NCBI GenBank assembly: GCA_040376605.1 | Contig: JBEIQI010000013.1 | Location: forward strand, 1-23,753 | Direction: 5' to 3' | From: JANWKQ01 sp040376605 | GTDB lineage: Bacteria; Bacteroidota; Bacteroidia; CAIKAF01 | DNA length: 23,753 nt | Shown here: in pieces, positions 15,195-23,307 of the stretch | Position numbering within the stretch: position 1 is the first letter of the stretch | How the letters are laid out: every line of letters begins with the position of its first letter | Position numbers and translations under genes: made by a program | Notes under the pieces: generated by a model | What the model was told of the DNA's origin: nothing | Database searches by the model: none | The model's input: the letters and a program-made list of their open reading frames with translations, nothing else

Positions 15195-16739
15195 TTAATG
15201 TTTCCAGATTCTTAAAATGGGGCTGTTTTGGCGCTTCACTTCATAGATAACTTCCTTATAATGCGAATGACCAATGATATCCACCTGATCGAATCTAAAA
15301 GTAGTTAAATAATATTTAGAAGGTGCCTCTCCCTTATCTTGCAAAAATACAAATCGGTTCCGATCCTTCTCCGGTAATAATAGTGCATTGCGACGAAGGG
15401 CCTCATGAAATAAAAAGATAGGTATGGTATCCGATTGATCAGTTTTAGCTATGTATTGAAGTCCTTCGTAAAAGCTGGTTCCCCAATAATCCATATCGTA
15501 ATGAGATTGTAAATAATTGGTTTTATGCGAAACCATTTCATTAAAATAAACTTGTTGATAGGGATGCAATCGTATCATTTGAATTCCAATCCATCCAAAA
15601 TAACCTATCATTCCAAGAAAACTCAATCGGGATAAAATTCTTTTTTGTTGGTGAACCATATAAAATAAATAGCCTGCGAAAACGATAAAGGCCGGATATA
15701 TAAAATATAGCTGTCTCCAATCATCATAAAGTACCGATTTTAAATAAAGCACGGCTGCGATGGGGGCCAACCAATTCAACAGAAAAACCCATCCCATTAA
15801 CTTCAGGGGTGTTTCGAAAATTTGCTTAGGTTTTTTTATAGATTGCCAAAGGAAAATAATGATTCCCACCAAACCGGAAATTAGATATAAAACCGGAACG
15901 GTGATCCCCATCCAGGTAAATAAATAATTAGTGAGTTGATCCCCCGGATAAATGGTTTCACCCCTAAATAACATGGTACCTATCCATGGAAATTTAGACA
16001 TCATTATAAAAGCATTTTGAAATCGGGCAAAGGGCTGTTCCCATAAATATGGCCAGGTAGCATATAAGACCAATGCGGAAATGAGGGTAAACAGGATTCC
16101 GTGAATGAAAATTTTTCGTTCACGTTTTTGAATCCAAAGTACCAGCATGGTACCTAATACAGTGGCTAAAAATAAAATGCCCATGATTCTAAAATTTATG
16201 ATCAATCCGGCAGTAATGGCCAATACAAGCAGTTGGAAATTTTTTGGTTGAAGTATATAATTATATAAACTATAAAAGGCAATGATGTACATGCATAAAA
16301 AAGGCAAATCCTTTGAATTAAAAAAAGCATGTCCGAAAATTCTCGGACTTAATAATAACATGAAAGTGGGAATAATGGCTATGCTCCATTTTTGAAATAA
16401 TTTGAGATTAAGTCGAAAAAAAATAAAGGACGCCCAACAAAAAAACAGGATATTCATAAGATGACGAAACAGATAGACCTCTCGGGTATCGTATAATCGA
16501 AATAATTTCTCCAAATAAATAAGGGGTAATTCGAAACCCACTCCATAAATTTTATCCTTGATTTGCATATAGGTTCTATCACCACCTTCCACATAATTAT
16601 AGGCTGCGGTTCCTATTCCCCGTTGCACAGGCTCATCCCAACTTATACCATAATCCTTATACAACAATAGTGCAATGATAACCAATACCAGGAGGTAGGC
16701 CCAGGATAAAATTTTATGTTGGATGGATAATGAATGCAT
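15195..16739 (-). CDS. Multi-pass GT-C/GT39-like glycosyltransferase
   Basis: An integral membrane protein of 514 residues from the ATG at 16739. A TTG at 16766 would add nine residues and lies inside a direct-repeat copy, so the ATG is preferred. The first TM (SWAYLLVLVIIALLLY) is followed by the loop GISWDEPVQRG; an acidic WDE-type pair in the first extracytoplasmic loop is the usual catalytic site of GT-C enzymes that use polyprenyl-phosphate sugars. About ten further hydrophobic segments follow, with a soluble C-terminal domain (about 400-514). This resembles the PMT/ArnT group (GT39/GT83). Its neighbour the GT2 enzyme would supply the donor. The acceptor (lipid A, polysaccharide or protein) is unknown. 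Confidence 0.82.
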   Translation of the reverse strand: MHSLSIQHKILSWAYLLVLVIIALLLYKDYGISWDEPVQRGIGTAAYNYVEGGDRTYMQIKDKIYGVGFELPLIYLEKLFRLYDTREVYLFRHLMNILFFCWASFIFFRLNLKLFQKWSIAIIPTFMLLLSPRIFGHAFFNSKDLPFLCMYIIAFYSLYNYILQPKNFQLLVLAITAGLIINFRIMGILFLATVLGTMLVLWIQKRERKIFIHGILFTLISALVLYATWPYLWEQPFARFQNAFIMMSKFPWIGTMLFRGETIYPGDQLTNYLFTWMGITVPVLYLISGLVGIIIFLWQSIKKPKQIFETPLKLMGWVFLLNWLAPIAAVLYLKSVLYDDWRQLYFIYPAFIVFAGYLFYMVHQQKRILSRLSFLGMIGYFGWIGIQMIRLHPYQQVYFNEMVSHKTNYLQSHYDMDYWGTSFYEGLQYIAKTDQSDTIPIFLFHEALRRNALLLPEKDRNRFVFLQDKGEAPSKYYLTTFRFDQVDIIGHSHYKEVIYEVKRQNSPILRIWKH

Positions 16740-16770
16740 ATGGTTGAACAAATATAAACTATTCAACCTG

Positions 16771-16933
16771 AACTACTCACTAGCCCGGATTGAAGCGATA
16801 CCGCCGGCGCAGTTGGCCGACTCATTTTCTTATTTTTTACCCTGTGGCGGAACAGAACATGGGCAAAAATTTAGAAAATGAAGGCTTACCAGCCGGAGTT
16901 AAGCGTAAAGCCGGATAGGCTCCATATATTGCG
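16771..16933. repeat. MITE-like fold-back repeat flanked by a 10-bp direct repeat
   Basis: This fills much of the 316-base gene-free gap before gatB (16740-17055). Its core is a hairpin: TCATTTTCT (16822-16830) pairs with AGAAAATGA (16873-16881), T- and A-rich tracts extend it inward, and CCCTGT (16840-16845) faces ACATGGG (16857-16863). Outside lie two near-identical GC-rich blocks in direct orientation, AGCCCGGATTGAAGCG (16782-16797) and AGCCGGAGTTAAGCG (16891-16905). The whole is bracketed by exact copies of ATTCAACCTG (16761-16770 and 16934-16943), which could be a target-site duplication. AGCCCGGAT-type blocks recur between genes in Bacteroidota as I recall. No open reading frame is present. 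Confidence 0.55.
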
Positions 16934-17032
16934 ATTCAACCTGCTAAAGCCTACACCTCAATTGGAATTATTTAGATTCTTAAATTATATGAATAGTGCC
17001 GGGTCAAATTAGCTTTTACCCCCTCTTTTTTG

Positions 17033-17040
17033 CATCTTTG
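17033..17040 (+). promoter_or_regulatory. Possible -7 promoter element of gatB
   Basis: CATCTTTG matches the Bacteroidota -7 consensus TAnnTTTG in all but the first base. No clear TTTG -33 element is seen 19-21 bases upstream. If used, the leader before the chosen gatB ATG at 17056 would be only about ten bases, which also argues against the longer GTG start at 16996. Confidence 0.3.
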
Positions 17041-17055
17041 CCCATCTTATTGGTT

Positions 17056-18507
17056 ATGGAAGATATATACGATAAATATCAATTAGTAGTAGGTTTAGAG
17101 GTGCATGCTCAGCTAGTTACCAAAAGCAAAGCTTACTCTGCCGATTCTGCCGAATACGGAGGGATGCCCAATACACATGTAAGTCCTACTTCGTTAGGTT
17201 TGCCGGGTGCATTGCCTGTAATGAATGCCCAAACCCTCAATTATGCCATTACCCTGGGTTTGGCCTTAAAATGTGATATCCGCTACGAAAACCACTTTGC
17301 AAGAAAAAATTATTTCTATGCCGACTTACCTAAAGGCTATCAGATAACTCAGGATAAAACTCCTATTTGTAATGGGGGTTATGTAATGATTAAAGATGAT
17401 AATGGGAATGATAAAAAAATTGAATTAGAAAGAATTCATATGGAAGAGGATGCCGGGAAATCGATGCACGACCAGGATCCATATGATAGTTTAATTGACT
17501 TAAACAGGGCAGGTGTGCCGTTGGTAGAAATTGTTTCCAGACCGGATATTAGAACTCCTAAAGAGGCCTATAATTACCTAACTGAAATACGCAAGCTGGT
17601 TAGACATTTGGAAATTTGCGATGGTAACATGGAAGAAGGTTCCTTACGTTGTGATGCCAACATTTCTGTTATGCTCAAAGGTTCTTCGGAATTTGGAAGA
17701 AGGGTGGAAGTAAAAAACATGAACTCTATTAGAAATGTTCAACGGGCCATTGAGTATGAAATGAAGAGACAGATTGAGGCCATTGAACGCGGTGAAACCA
17801 TTATACAGGAAACCAGAAACTTTGATGCCGGCACAGGTACCACCTCCGCCATGCGTACTAAAGAATCGGCGAATGACTATCGTTATTTTCCGGAGCCTGA
17901 CCTTCCTCCTATTTTTATTACCCAAGAAAAAATTGCAGAAATAAAATCTTTAATGCCTGCCTTACCGAATGAATTATTTTTAAAATATACCAAAGAACTT
18001 AAATTACCGGAATATGATGCCTATATCTTAACCGATAATAAATATGAAGCTTTGTATTTTGAAGAAATTATTGCTCATACCAAAAATGTGAAGGCTGCTT
18101 CGAACTGGATGATGGTTCATATTAAATCTTATTTAAATGAAAATGGATTGGATATTAAACGTTTTGAAGTAAAACCTATTACCATTGCAAACATGATTGC
18201 CTTAATTGATGAAGGCAAAGTAAGTAGCTCTGCAGCTCAACAAATTTTTAAAGAATTAGTAAAAAGACCTTCTGCTCAACCAATAGATATTGCTAAAGAA
18301 ATGAACTTGATTCAGCAATCAGACAGTTCATCCATTGAGCCGATTGTAGATGAAGTTTTAGCGAAAAATACCGCTAAGGTGGAAGAATACAAAGCAGGTA
18401 AAAAAAGTTTGTTAGGGATGTTTATGGGTGAGGTAATGAAAGCCTCTGGCGGGAAAGCTGATCCGAAGGTGGCAACAGAAATTTTAAAGAAAAAATTAGA
18501 TGTATAA
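17056..18507 (+). CDS. gatB: Asp-tRNA(Asn)/Glu-tRNA(Gln) amidotransferase subunit B
   Basis: A 483-residue protein that, with GatA and GatC, converts misacylated Glu-tRNA(Gln) or Asp-tRNA(Asn) to the amide form; GatB binds the tRNA and holds the kinase/transamidase site. The start is the ATG at 17056 (MEDIYDKYQLVVGLEVHAQL); a GTG at 16996 would add 20 residues unlike the family. Typical segments are GLEVHAQL (13-20), FARKNYFYADLPKGYQ (about 82-97), HMEEDAGKS (about 132-140), VPLVEIVSRPD (about 157-167), GSLRCDANIS (about 196-205), MRTKESANDYRYFPEPDLP (about 271-289), and the C-terminal YqeY-like tail ending GGKADPKVATEILKKKL. gatA and gatC are not in this window. Confidence 0.96.
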   Translation: MEDIYDKYQLVVGLEVHAQLVTKSKAYSADSAEYGGMPNTHVSPTSLGLPGALPVMNAQTLNYAITLGLALKCDIRYENHFARKNYFYADLPKGYQITQDKTPICNGGYVMIKDDNGNDKKIELERIHMEEDAGKSMHDQDPYDSLIDLNRAGVPLVEIVSRPDIRTPKEAYNYLTEIRKLVRHLEICDGNMEEGSLRCDANISVMLKGSSEFGRRVEVKNMNSIRNVQRAIEYEMKRQIEAIERGETIIQETRNFDAGTGTTSAMRTKESANDYRYFPEPDLPPIFITQEKIAEIKSLMPALPNELFLKYTKELKLPEYDAYILTDNKYEALYFEEIIAHTKNVKAASNWMMVHIKSYLNENGLDIKRFEVKPITIANMIALIDEGKVSSSAAQQIFKELVKRPSAQPIDIAKEMNLIQQSDSSSIEPIVDEVLAKNTAKVEEYKAGKKSLLGMFMGEVMKASGGKADPKVATEILKKKLDV

Positions 18508-18508
18508 A

Positions 18509-19654
18509 ATGATGAAAACGGGATTTGTTAAACAGTTGGGATTGACTAGCCTTGCATTGGCTTTTTTATTAAGCTGCGGTGGTAAAGGTAAAAGTGGAAA
18601 TGCTTATATATCCGGTACCATTACCAATGGAGGTGAACAAACTTTGTATTTAGAAGAATTGACTCCCGAAAAAATTCTGATGCTGGACTCGGTGAAGTTG
18701 GGGAAAGATGGTTCGTTTAGCATTAAAAAAAGAGTAGGTTCTATTAATTATTATAGGCTGAGATTAGGCAAAGAACAAACGGCCAATATGTACGCAACAC
18801 CTAATAATGTGATTGTATTTATTAGCGATTCCAGTGAGACCCTCACTATACAGGCGGATGGAAAAGCCATGAACAGCGACTTTAAAGTAAGTGGCAGCAA
18901 AGAAACTGACTTGCTTACCGAAATCAATAATTATTTAATTAAGGGAGAAAAAACGATTGATTCATTAAATAAAATTTACCAGGAAACACCTGAAAAATTT
19001 AATCAGGCTGAAGGTGAAAGAATATTTAATGAGGTGACCATTTCGAGAACAGATTACATGAAAAAATTTGCCTTGAGTCATTTGGATAATTTTGTGGTGT
19101 TACAAGCACTTCCCTTTTTAAATCCTGATCAGGATTTGGAGGTTTTTAAAAAAGTAAATGAGTCCTTAACAAAAAAATACCCCATGAATGGTTGGGTAAT
19201 TAATTTAGGGAAACGTATTGAACAACTCAGCTTTTTAGCGCCAGGCACCGAAGCTCCGGACTTTACGATTCTTACTCCGGATGATAAAAATATTTCGTTA
19301 AAAGACTTTAGAGGTAAATTTGTTTTGGTTGATTTTTGGGCCAGTTGGTGTAAACCTTGTCGTGCCGAAAATCCAAACGTGGTGGCTACCTATAATAAGT
19401 TTAAAGGAAAAGGGTTTACCATTTTTGGTGTAAGTCTCGACCAAAATAAGGAGGCCTGGATAAGTGCCATTAAATCCGATGGGTTGGTTTGGCAGCATGG
19501 ATCCGATTTAAAATATTGGGATGCTGCTCCTGCTAAATTGTATAACGTGAGTTCCATTCCTTATAATATCTTAATAGATAAGGAAGGTAAAATAGTTGCC
19601 AAAAACCTACATGGAGCTGACCTTGAAAATCAGCTAACGGCTGTTTTAAAATAG
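18509..19654 (+). CDS. TlpA-family thioredoxin-fold lipoprotein with DUF4369 domain
   Basis: From the ATG at 18509 the protein has 381 residues; ATGs at 18500 (overlapping the gatB stop) and 18512 are alternatives. The lipobox LAFLLSCGG places the lipidated Cys at 23. Residues about 32-130 (ISGTITNGGEQTLYLEEL ... LDSVKLGKDGSFSIK) fit the DUF4369 beta-domain common in Bacteroidota. A helical linker follows, then a C-terminal TlpA/ResA-like domain with APDFTILTPDDKNISLKDFR, FWASWCKPCRAENP (redox Cys281 and Cys284) and the cis-Pro segment SSIPYNILID. It probably acts as a membrane-anchored thiol-disulfide oxidoreductase in the periplasm; its partner is unknown. It lies one base after gatB and 2 bases before the methyltransferase gene. 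Confidence 0.92.
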   Translation: MMKTGFVKQLGLTSLALAFLLSCGGKGKSGNAYISGTITNGGEQTLYLEELTPEKILMLDSVKLGKDGSFSIKKRVGSINYYRLRLGKEQTANMYATPNNVIVFISDSSETLTIQADGKAMNSDFKVSGSKETDLLTEINNYLIKGEKTIDSLNKIYQETPEKFNQAEGERIFNEVTISRTDYMKKFALSHLDNFVVLQALPFLNPDQDLEVFKKVNESLTKKYPMNGWVINLGKRIEQLSFLAPGTEAPDFTILTPDDKNISLKDFRGKFVLVDFWASWCKPCRAENPNVVATYNKFKGKGFTIFGVSLDQNKEAWISAIKSDGLVWQHGSDLKYWDAAPAKLYNVSSIPYNILIDKEGKIVAKNLHGADLENQLTAVLK

Positions 19655-19656
19655 TC

Positions 19657-20367
19657 ATGGACTATAAAGATCTACAAGCGGGTAATACCTCCGATTATTT
19701 TTGGTTTAAAGGCAAAACCGATTTGATCCATACTTTTATGAAACAAAAGTTTGGGGAACGTAAAGATCTGAAAATATTAAATATTGGTGCAGGTACTGGT
19801 GATGACCTGCAAATACTCAATAAATTTGGGACCAACTATGTGGTAGATATCGATGCCAATGCATTGGCCATGATTGATCCTTCGTTATGTGCCGAAAAAA
19901 TCCAGGCAGATGCTTGTGCCCTCCCCTATGCCGAAAATTATTTTGATGTAGTAATTTCCTGTGACTGTTTTGAGCATATTGAAAATGATTTGAAAGCAAT
20001 TGCAGAAACACATCGGGTTATAAAAAAAGGAGGATTATTGATTTTTACCGTACCTGCTTTTCAATCGTTATATAGCAGCCACGACAAAGCCTTGGACCAT
20101 TATAGAAGATATAATAAAACAAGCCTTGGCGAAGCCATGGCGATCTTCTCTAAAAAAAGATTTTTCTTTTGGAATACCATTATGTTTCCTGCGGCTGCAT
20201 TGAGCCGAATGCTAAGAAAAAATGCTCCGCCAAAAGTTGACAATCCGAAAACGGGTGTTTTTTTGAATGCTATCATGTTTAGAATTTTGCAGGTGGATAA
20301 TTTTTTAATCAAAAAAAATCTATCCCTCCCAGCAGGATTAAGCATCGTTGGTTATTGTTATAAATAA
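19657..20367 (+). CDS. Class I SAM-dependent methyltransferase
   Basis: A 236-residue enzyme with the Rossmann-fold methyltransferase motifs in order: motif I LNIGAGTGDD (41-50) for SAM, the acidic YVVDIDANAL (61-70), QADACALPYAENYFDVV (83-99), and FEHIENDLKAIAETHRVIKKGGLLIFTVPA, the Methyltransf_11 pattern. The C-terminal third is hydrophobic and basic (FWNTIMFPAAALSRMLR), which suggests a lipid, quinone or glycan substrate near the membrane. No substrate can be assigned. It is the third gene of the gatB cluster, starting 2 bases after the thioredoxin lipoprotein's stop. Confidence 0.9.
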   Translation: MDYKDLQAGNTSDYFWFKGKTDLIHTFMKQKFGERKDLKILNIGAGTGDDLQILNKFGTNYVVDIDANALAMIDPSLCAEKIQADACALPYAENYFDVVISCDCFEHIENDLKAIAETHRVIKKGGLLIFTVPAFQSLYSSHDKALDHYRRYNKTSLGEAMAIFSKKRFFFWNTIMFPAAALSRMLRKNAPPKVDNPKTGVFLNAIMFRILQVDNFLIKKNLSLPAGLSIVGYCYK

Positions 20368-20412
20368 TTATTTTCAATTTTATATCTTCACCCTTCAATT
20401 AAAATAAATTCT

Positions 20413-20646
20413 ATGCGAATTCTTGATACCATTTATCATCCGGCCATGTACATTGGCATTTTATATATGAATGAAAAATTCATTTTAAAATTCGAAATGG
20501 GTCCCTATGAGCAAATCTATAAATTCACAAAAGAAATGGCTCCGGATGTTGAAAGCGTAAAAACAATTTGTGATGCAAACTTCCAGCAGGAAGTATTCGA
20601 ATTATTTGATAAAATGCATGCCGGTTTTAAAAAGAAATTTTCTTAA
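20413..20646 (+). CDS. Small protein of unknown function
   Basis: A 77-residue soluble protein (MRILDTIYHPAMYIGILYMN...), rich in aromatic and charged residues, with no signal peptide, cysteine pair or known motif. I do not recognise it. The ATG at 20413 is 45 bases past the methyltransferase stop, with a leader rich in A and T containing TATATCTTCACC, which resembles a weak -7 element. Its last 20 coding bases overlap the end of the convergent T9SS gene. The codon use is like that of its neighbours, which supports a real gene, but an open frame of this size alone would not prove it. Confidence 0.6.
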   Translation: MRILDTIYHPAMYIGILYMNEKFILKFEMGPYEQIYKFTKEMAPDVESVKTICDANFQQEVFELFDKMHAGFKKKFS

Positions 20647-21499
20647 TAAGGTATTTACCTTCGTAAACAATCTTTATTAAATAAACCCCCTGGCTGTATG
20701 CTCGGGTATCAATCCAGGCCTCCTGATTATAAGATCCCATGCTAATGGATTTACCACTGATATCAAGTAATTCCACCGTAAACGAATGCGTTGCCAATGG
20801 AACCTGAATGCCAATTTGACCATTAACCATACTTACAAAAGCTTGCAAGGGAGTTTCGTTTTCGATGCCGGTAAATACTGATTTATATTCGAAATGATCG
20901 ATTCCAATGGTGGAACTATTCACCCCTGCCTGACCTCCATCCGTAACAAAATATCTTAATCCAATTCTACATGGTGTGGAAGGACTGATGCCATCAATCA
21001 TTACGGCATATCTTGTCCAGATCATTGGGTATCCACCTGTTGAAATGGTTAAGGTTGGATTGATGGTTAATAAGGTAGTATCAAAATCACCAACGGAGGT
21101 GATGGAGATTCCTACATCTATAGTATTGGTTCTATTGAGTCTCAATTCCAATCTATCCGGATAGGCTGCATTTTGAAAAGATCGGGTATAAAAAATAATA
21201 GAGTCCCCTTCTGTACAATTAATGGTAGGTGTAATTAACCAATTGGAGATATCTCCCGACTGGCCAGCAACAATACTAGTATAACCTACTACGATGCTAG
21301 AATTATCGGGACCGAAAGGGGCATCAAAATTTCCGAAATCCTGCTCCCAGGTTCCAGTACCCATGGGAGAACTATTATTTACCTGGAACCATCCATTTAA
21401 ATATAAAGAAGGAACATCTACAAAATCTTCTACAAAATTTTGAGCATTTCCCAACAAAGGAAAAAAACATATTAGAATAATTATGATTCGCTTTTGCAT
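20627..21499 (-). CDS. Secreted protein, choice-of-anchor J domain and T9SS type A sorting signal
   Basis: A 290-residue exported protein. After the signal peptide (MQKRIIIILICFFPLLGNAQ) residues about 22-205 show the choice-of-anchor J/cleaved-adhesin-type beta-sandwich: EDFVDVPSLYLNGW, then SNWLITPTINCTEGDSIIFY and late TIGIDHFEYKS. The C-terminal 75 residues are a type A T9SS sorting domain (VELLDISGKSISMGSYNQEA, then GVYLIKIVYEGKYLIKKISF), so it should be carried across the outer membrane by the type IX system and attached or released. Its ATG shares one base with the cdaA stop (TAATG), making it the third gene of the folP operon. Such a small anchor-J protein without a catalytic domain may be an adhesin or a binding module. 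Confidence 0.88.
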   Translation of the reverse strand: MQKRIIIILICFFPLLGNAQNFVEDFVDVPSLYLNGWFQVNNSSPMGTGTWEQDFGNFDAPFGPDNSSIVVGYTSIVAGQSGDISNWLITPTINCTEGDSIIFYTRSFQNAAYPDRLELRLNRTNTIDVGISITSVGDFDTTLLTINPTLTISTGGYPMIWTRYAVMIDGISPSTPCRIGLRYFVTDGGQAGVNSSTIGIDHFEYKSVFTGIENETPLQAFVSMVNGQIGIQVPLATHSFTVELLDISGKSISMGSYNQEAWIDTRAYSQGVYLIKIVYEGKYLIKKISF

Positions 21500-22287
21500 T
21501 AGTCTTTCTTTATATACTCATTTAATTTTTTACATACTTCCTGAGCCGTTAAATTATTTAACATCTGACCCTGAAATGCTATACTAATTTGCTGAAATTG
21601 TTCGGAAATAACAATAGCAAAGGCATCCGAAAGCTCGGCAATCCCCAAAGCGGCTCTATGTCGCAAGCCTAACCCATCAGGAAAATCGGTCTTTTCTGAC
21701 AAGGGCAAAATACACCTGGCTGCTTTAATGGTATTTCCTTTGATAATGATGGCCCCATCATGCATGGGACTATTTTTAAAAAATATATTTTGTAAGAGTT
21801 GGCTGGATAATCTTGCATCCATAGCCACTCCGGATTTGATATAATATTTGAGTTCAGAGTTTTTCAAAATCACAATGAGTGCCCCTGTTTGAGTTCTTAA
21901 TAGATCGTTTAACGCCAATTCCATCTCTTTAGTATTGGTTTGTTCGGCATAACTGCCCACCAAAGAAGTAGGAACCAAACGTTTTAAAAAACCAAAACGG
22001 CTATTGAGCCAGGAAGTTCCTACCAACAGCAAGAAACGCCGGATTTCCTGTTGAAAAACCACCACCAAAGCCAACACCCCTACGCCAATAAATTGTCCCA
22101 AAATTTTGGATAACAATTTCATTTGTACGGCATCTACAATGAGGTAAAGAATATAGATCGTAAGGATTCCGAAAAATATATTGATGGCCGCCGTACCTTT
22201 TACCAATTGATATAAATAATAAATCAGCAAGGCTACCAGAACGATATCCAATAAATCAATCCATTGTATGTCGATAGGCCAAATCAA
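21499..22287 (-). CDS. cdaA: Diadenylate cyclase CdaA
   Basis: A 262-residue membrane enzyme that joins two ATP into c-di-AMP. Three TM helices (about 11-30, 34-55, 64-80) precede the cytoplasmic DAC domain (about 110-255) with the catalytic DGA at 177-179 (MHDGAIIIKGN), RHR at 209-211 (GLRHRAALGI) and the acidic ISE at 227-229. The initiation codon is TTG at 22287-22285, overlapping the folP stop as TTGA; the next in-frame Met is at 56, beyond the first two TM helices, so the TTG is needed. The gene also shares one base with the downstream T9SS gene. c-di-AMP usually controls potassium and osmolyte transport and cell-wall homeostasis. folP-cdaA adjacency is common in Bacteroidota. Confidence 0.95.
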   Translation of the reverse strand: MIWPIDIQWIDLLDIVLVALLIYYLYQLVKGTAAINIFFGILTIYILYLIVDAVQMKLLSKILGQFIGVGVLALVVVFQQEIRRFLLLVGTSWLNSRFGFLKRLVPTSLVGSYAEQTNTKEMELALNDLLRTQTGALIVILKNSELKYYIKSGVAMDARLSSQLLQNIFFKNSPMHDGAIIIKGNTIKAARCILPLSEKTDFPDGLGLRHRAALGIAELSDAFAIVISEQFQQISIAFQGQMLNNLTAQEVCKKLNEYIKKD

Positions 22288-23150
22288 TGAAGTACTTGTT
22301 GATATTGTTCGAATAATTGAATGGTTTGATAGGCTTCTTTTACATCATGAACCCTTAATATATGAGCACCATTTAATAAGGCTATCATATGCAAAGCGGT
22401 AGTCCCATTTAAAGCATCTTCAGGTTTGGTACCGATTACCTTATTAATCATAGATTTTCTGCTGAGTCCAACGAGCACCGGCAAATTAAATTCAGTTTGA
22501 AACTGGGACAAGTTTTTCAAAAGGGTATAATTATGTTCAAGCGTTTTGCCAAAACCAAAACCGGGATCTAAAATAATGGATTCTACCCCAAATGTTTTGA
22601 GTTCATCAATCTTGGTTTTAAAAAAATGAGACATCTCACTCAGAAGATTTTCATATTGAGGGGATGTTTGCATATTACCCGGTACCCCCTTCATATGCAT
22701 GAGTATATAAGGAACTTTAAACTCTCCCAATACAGTAAATAGGTCGGAATCAATCCCTCCTCCCGAAATATCATTGATTAAATCTACCCCGGCTTCTAAG
22801 CACTTCCTAGCGGTGGAGGAATGATAAGTATCTACCGAAATCCAAACTTCAGGTAAAGCCTCTCTTATAGCTAATAAAAATGGTAACAATCGATCCTGTT
22901 CCTCCTTAGGATCAATGATAGAAGCCCCCGGACGAGAGGATGCTGCCCCGATATCGATGATATCAGCTCCCTGTTGCACCATTTCCTTTACCCTATTGAT
23001 GGCCACGGCTTCGGATAAGGCATATTTACCCCCATCAAAAAACGAATCCGGCGTAAGGTTCAATATTCCCATGATCCGCGGTCTATCCAAAAGCAATCGC
23101 TTCTTACCGGAGGTAATTTCGAATGGGAAGGATGCACCAATAGAGGTCAT
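22284..23150 (-). CDS. folP: Dihydropteroate synthase
   Basis: A 288-residue cytoplasmic TIM-barrel enzyme that condenses 6-hydroxymethyl-7,8-dihydropterin diphosphate with p-aminobenzoate in folate synthesis; it is the sulfonamide target. Both signature motifs are present: MGILNLTPDSFFDGGKY (27-43) and DIGAASSRPGA (66-76). Further family segments are VDTYH (106-110), DLINDISGG (123-131), MHMKG (151-155), LDPGFGFGKT (194-203), LVGLSRKSMI (226-235) and the last-strand RVHDV (266-270). It is the first gene of the leftward operon and overlaps cdaA by 4 bases. A matching promoter lies at 23178-23208. Confidence 0.96.
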   Translation of the reverse strand: MTSIGASFPFEITSGKKRLLLDRPRIMGILNLTPDSFFDGGKYALSEAVAINRVKEMVQQGADIIDIGAASSRPGASIIDPKEEQDRLLPFLLAIREALPEVWISVDTYHSSTARKCLEAGVDLINDISGGGIDSDLFTVLGEFKVPYILMHMKGVPGNMQTSPQYENLLSEMSHFFKTKIDELKTFGVESIILDPGFGFGKTLEHNYTLLKNLSQFQTEFNLPVLVGLSRKSMINKVIGTKPEDALNGTTALHMIALLNGAHILRVHDVKEAYQTIQLFEQYQQVLH

Positions 23151-23177
23151 GTGATGAAAAGAATTATTGTCTATCGG

Positions 23178-23208
23178 TAAAAATAATTAATTTCTTGAAG
23201 GGGAACAA
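23178..23208 (-). promoter_or_regulatory. Promoter of the folP-cdaA-T9SS operon
   Basis: On the minus strand TTG (23208-23206) is followed after 20 bases by TATTTTTA (23185-23178), which fits the Bacteroidota -33/-7 pattern with the final G of TAnnTTTG replaced by A. The ATG of folP at 23150 would be roughly 20 bases beyond the start site. Confidence 0.5.
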
Positions 23209-23307
23209 GCTTTTAGAAGTAAACCAAATCAACCAGCAATAGGTCATCAGGTTGATATTACCCGACAGATCAAGTTAATAATCCTGATTTTTTTCTAATT
23301 TTACCAC

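Noticed and set aside
16996..17055. GTG start adding 20 residues to GatB
   Set aside because: The added residues are hydrophobic and unlike GatB N-termini, and the -7-like element at 17033-17040 lies inside that stretch.
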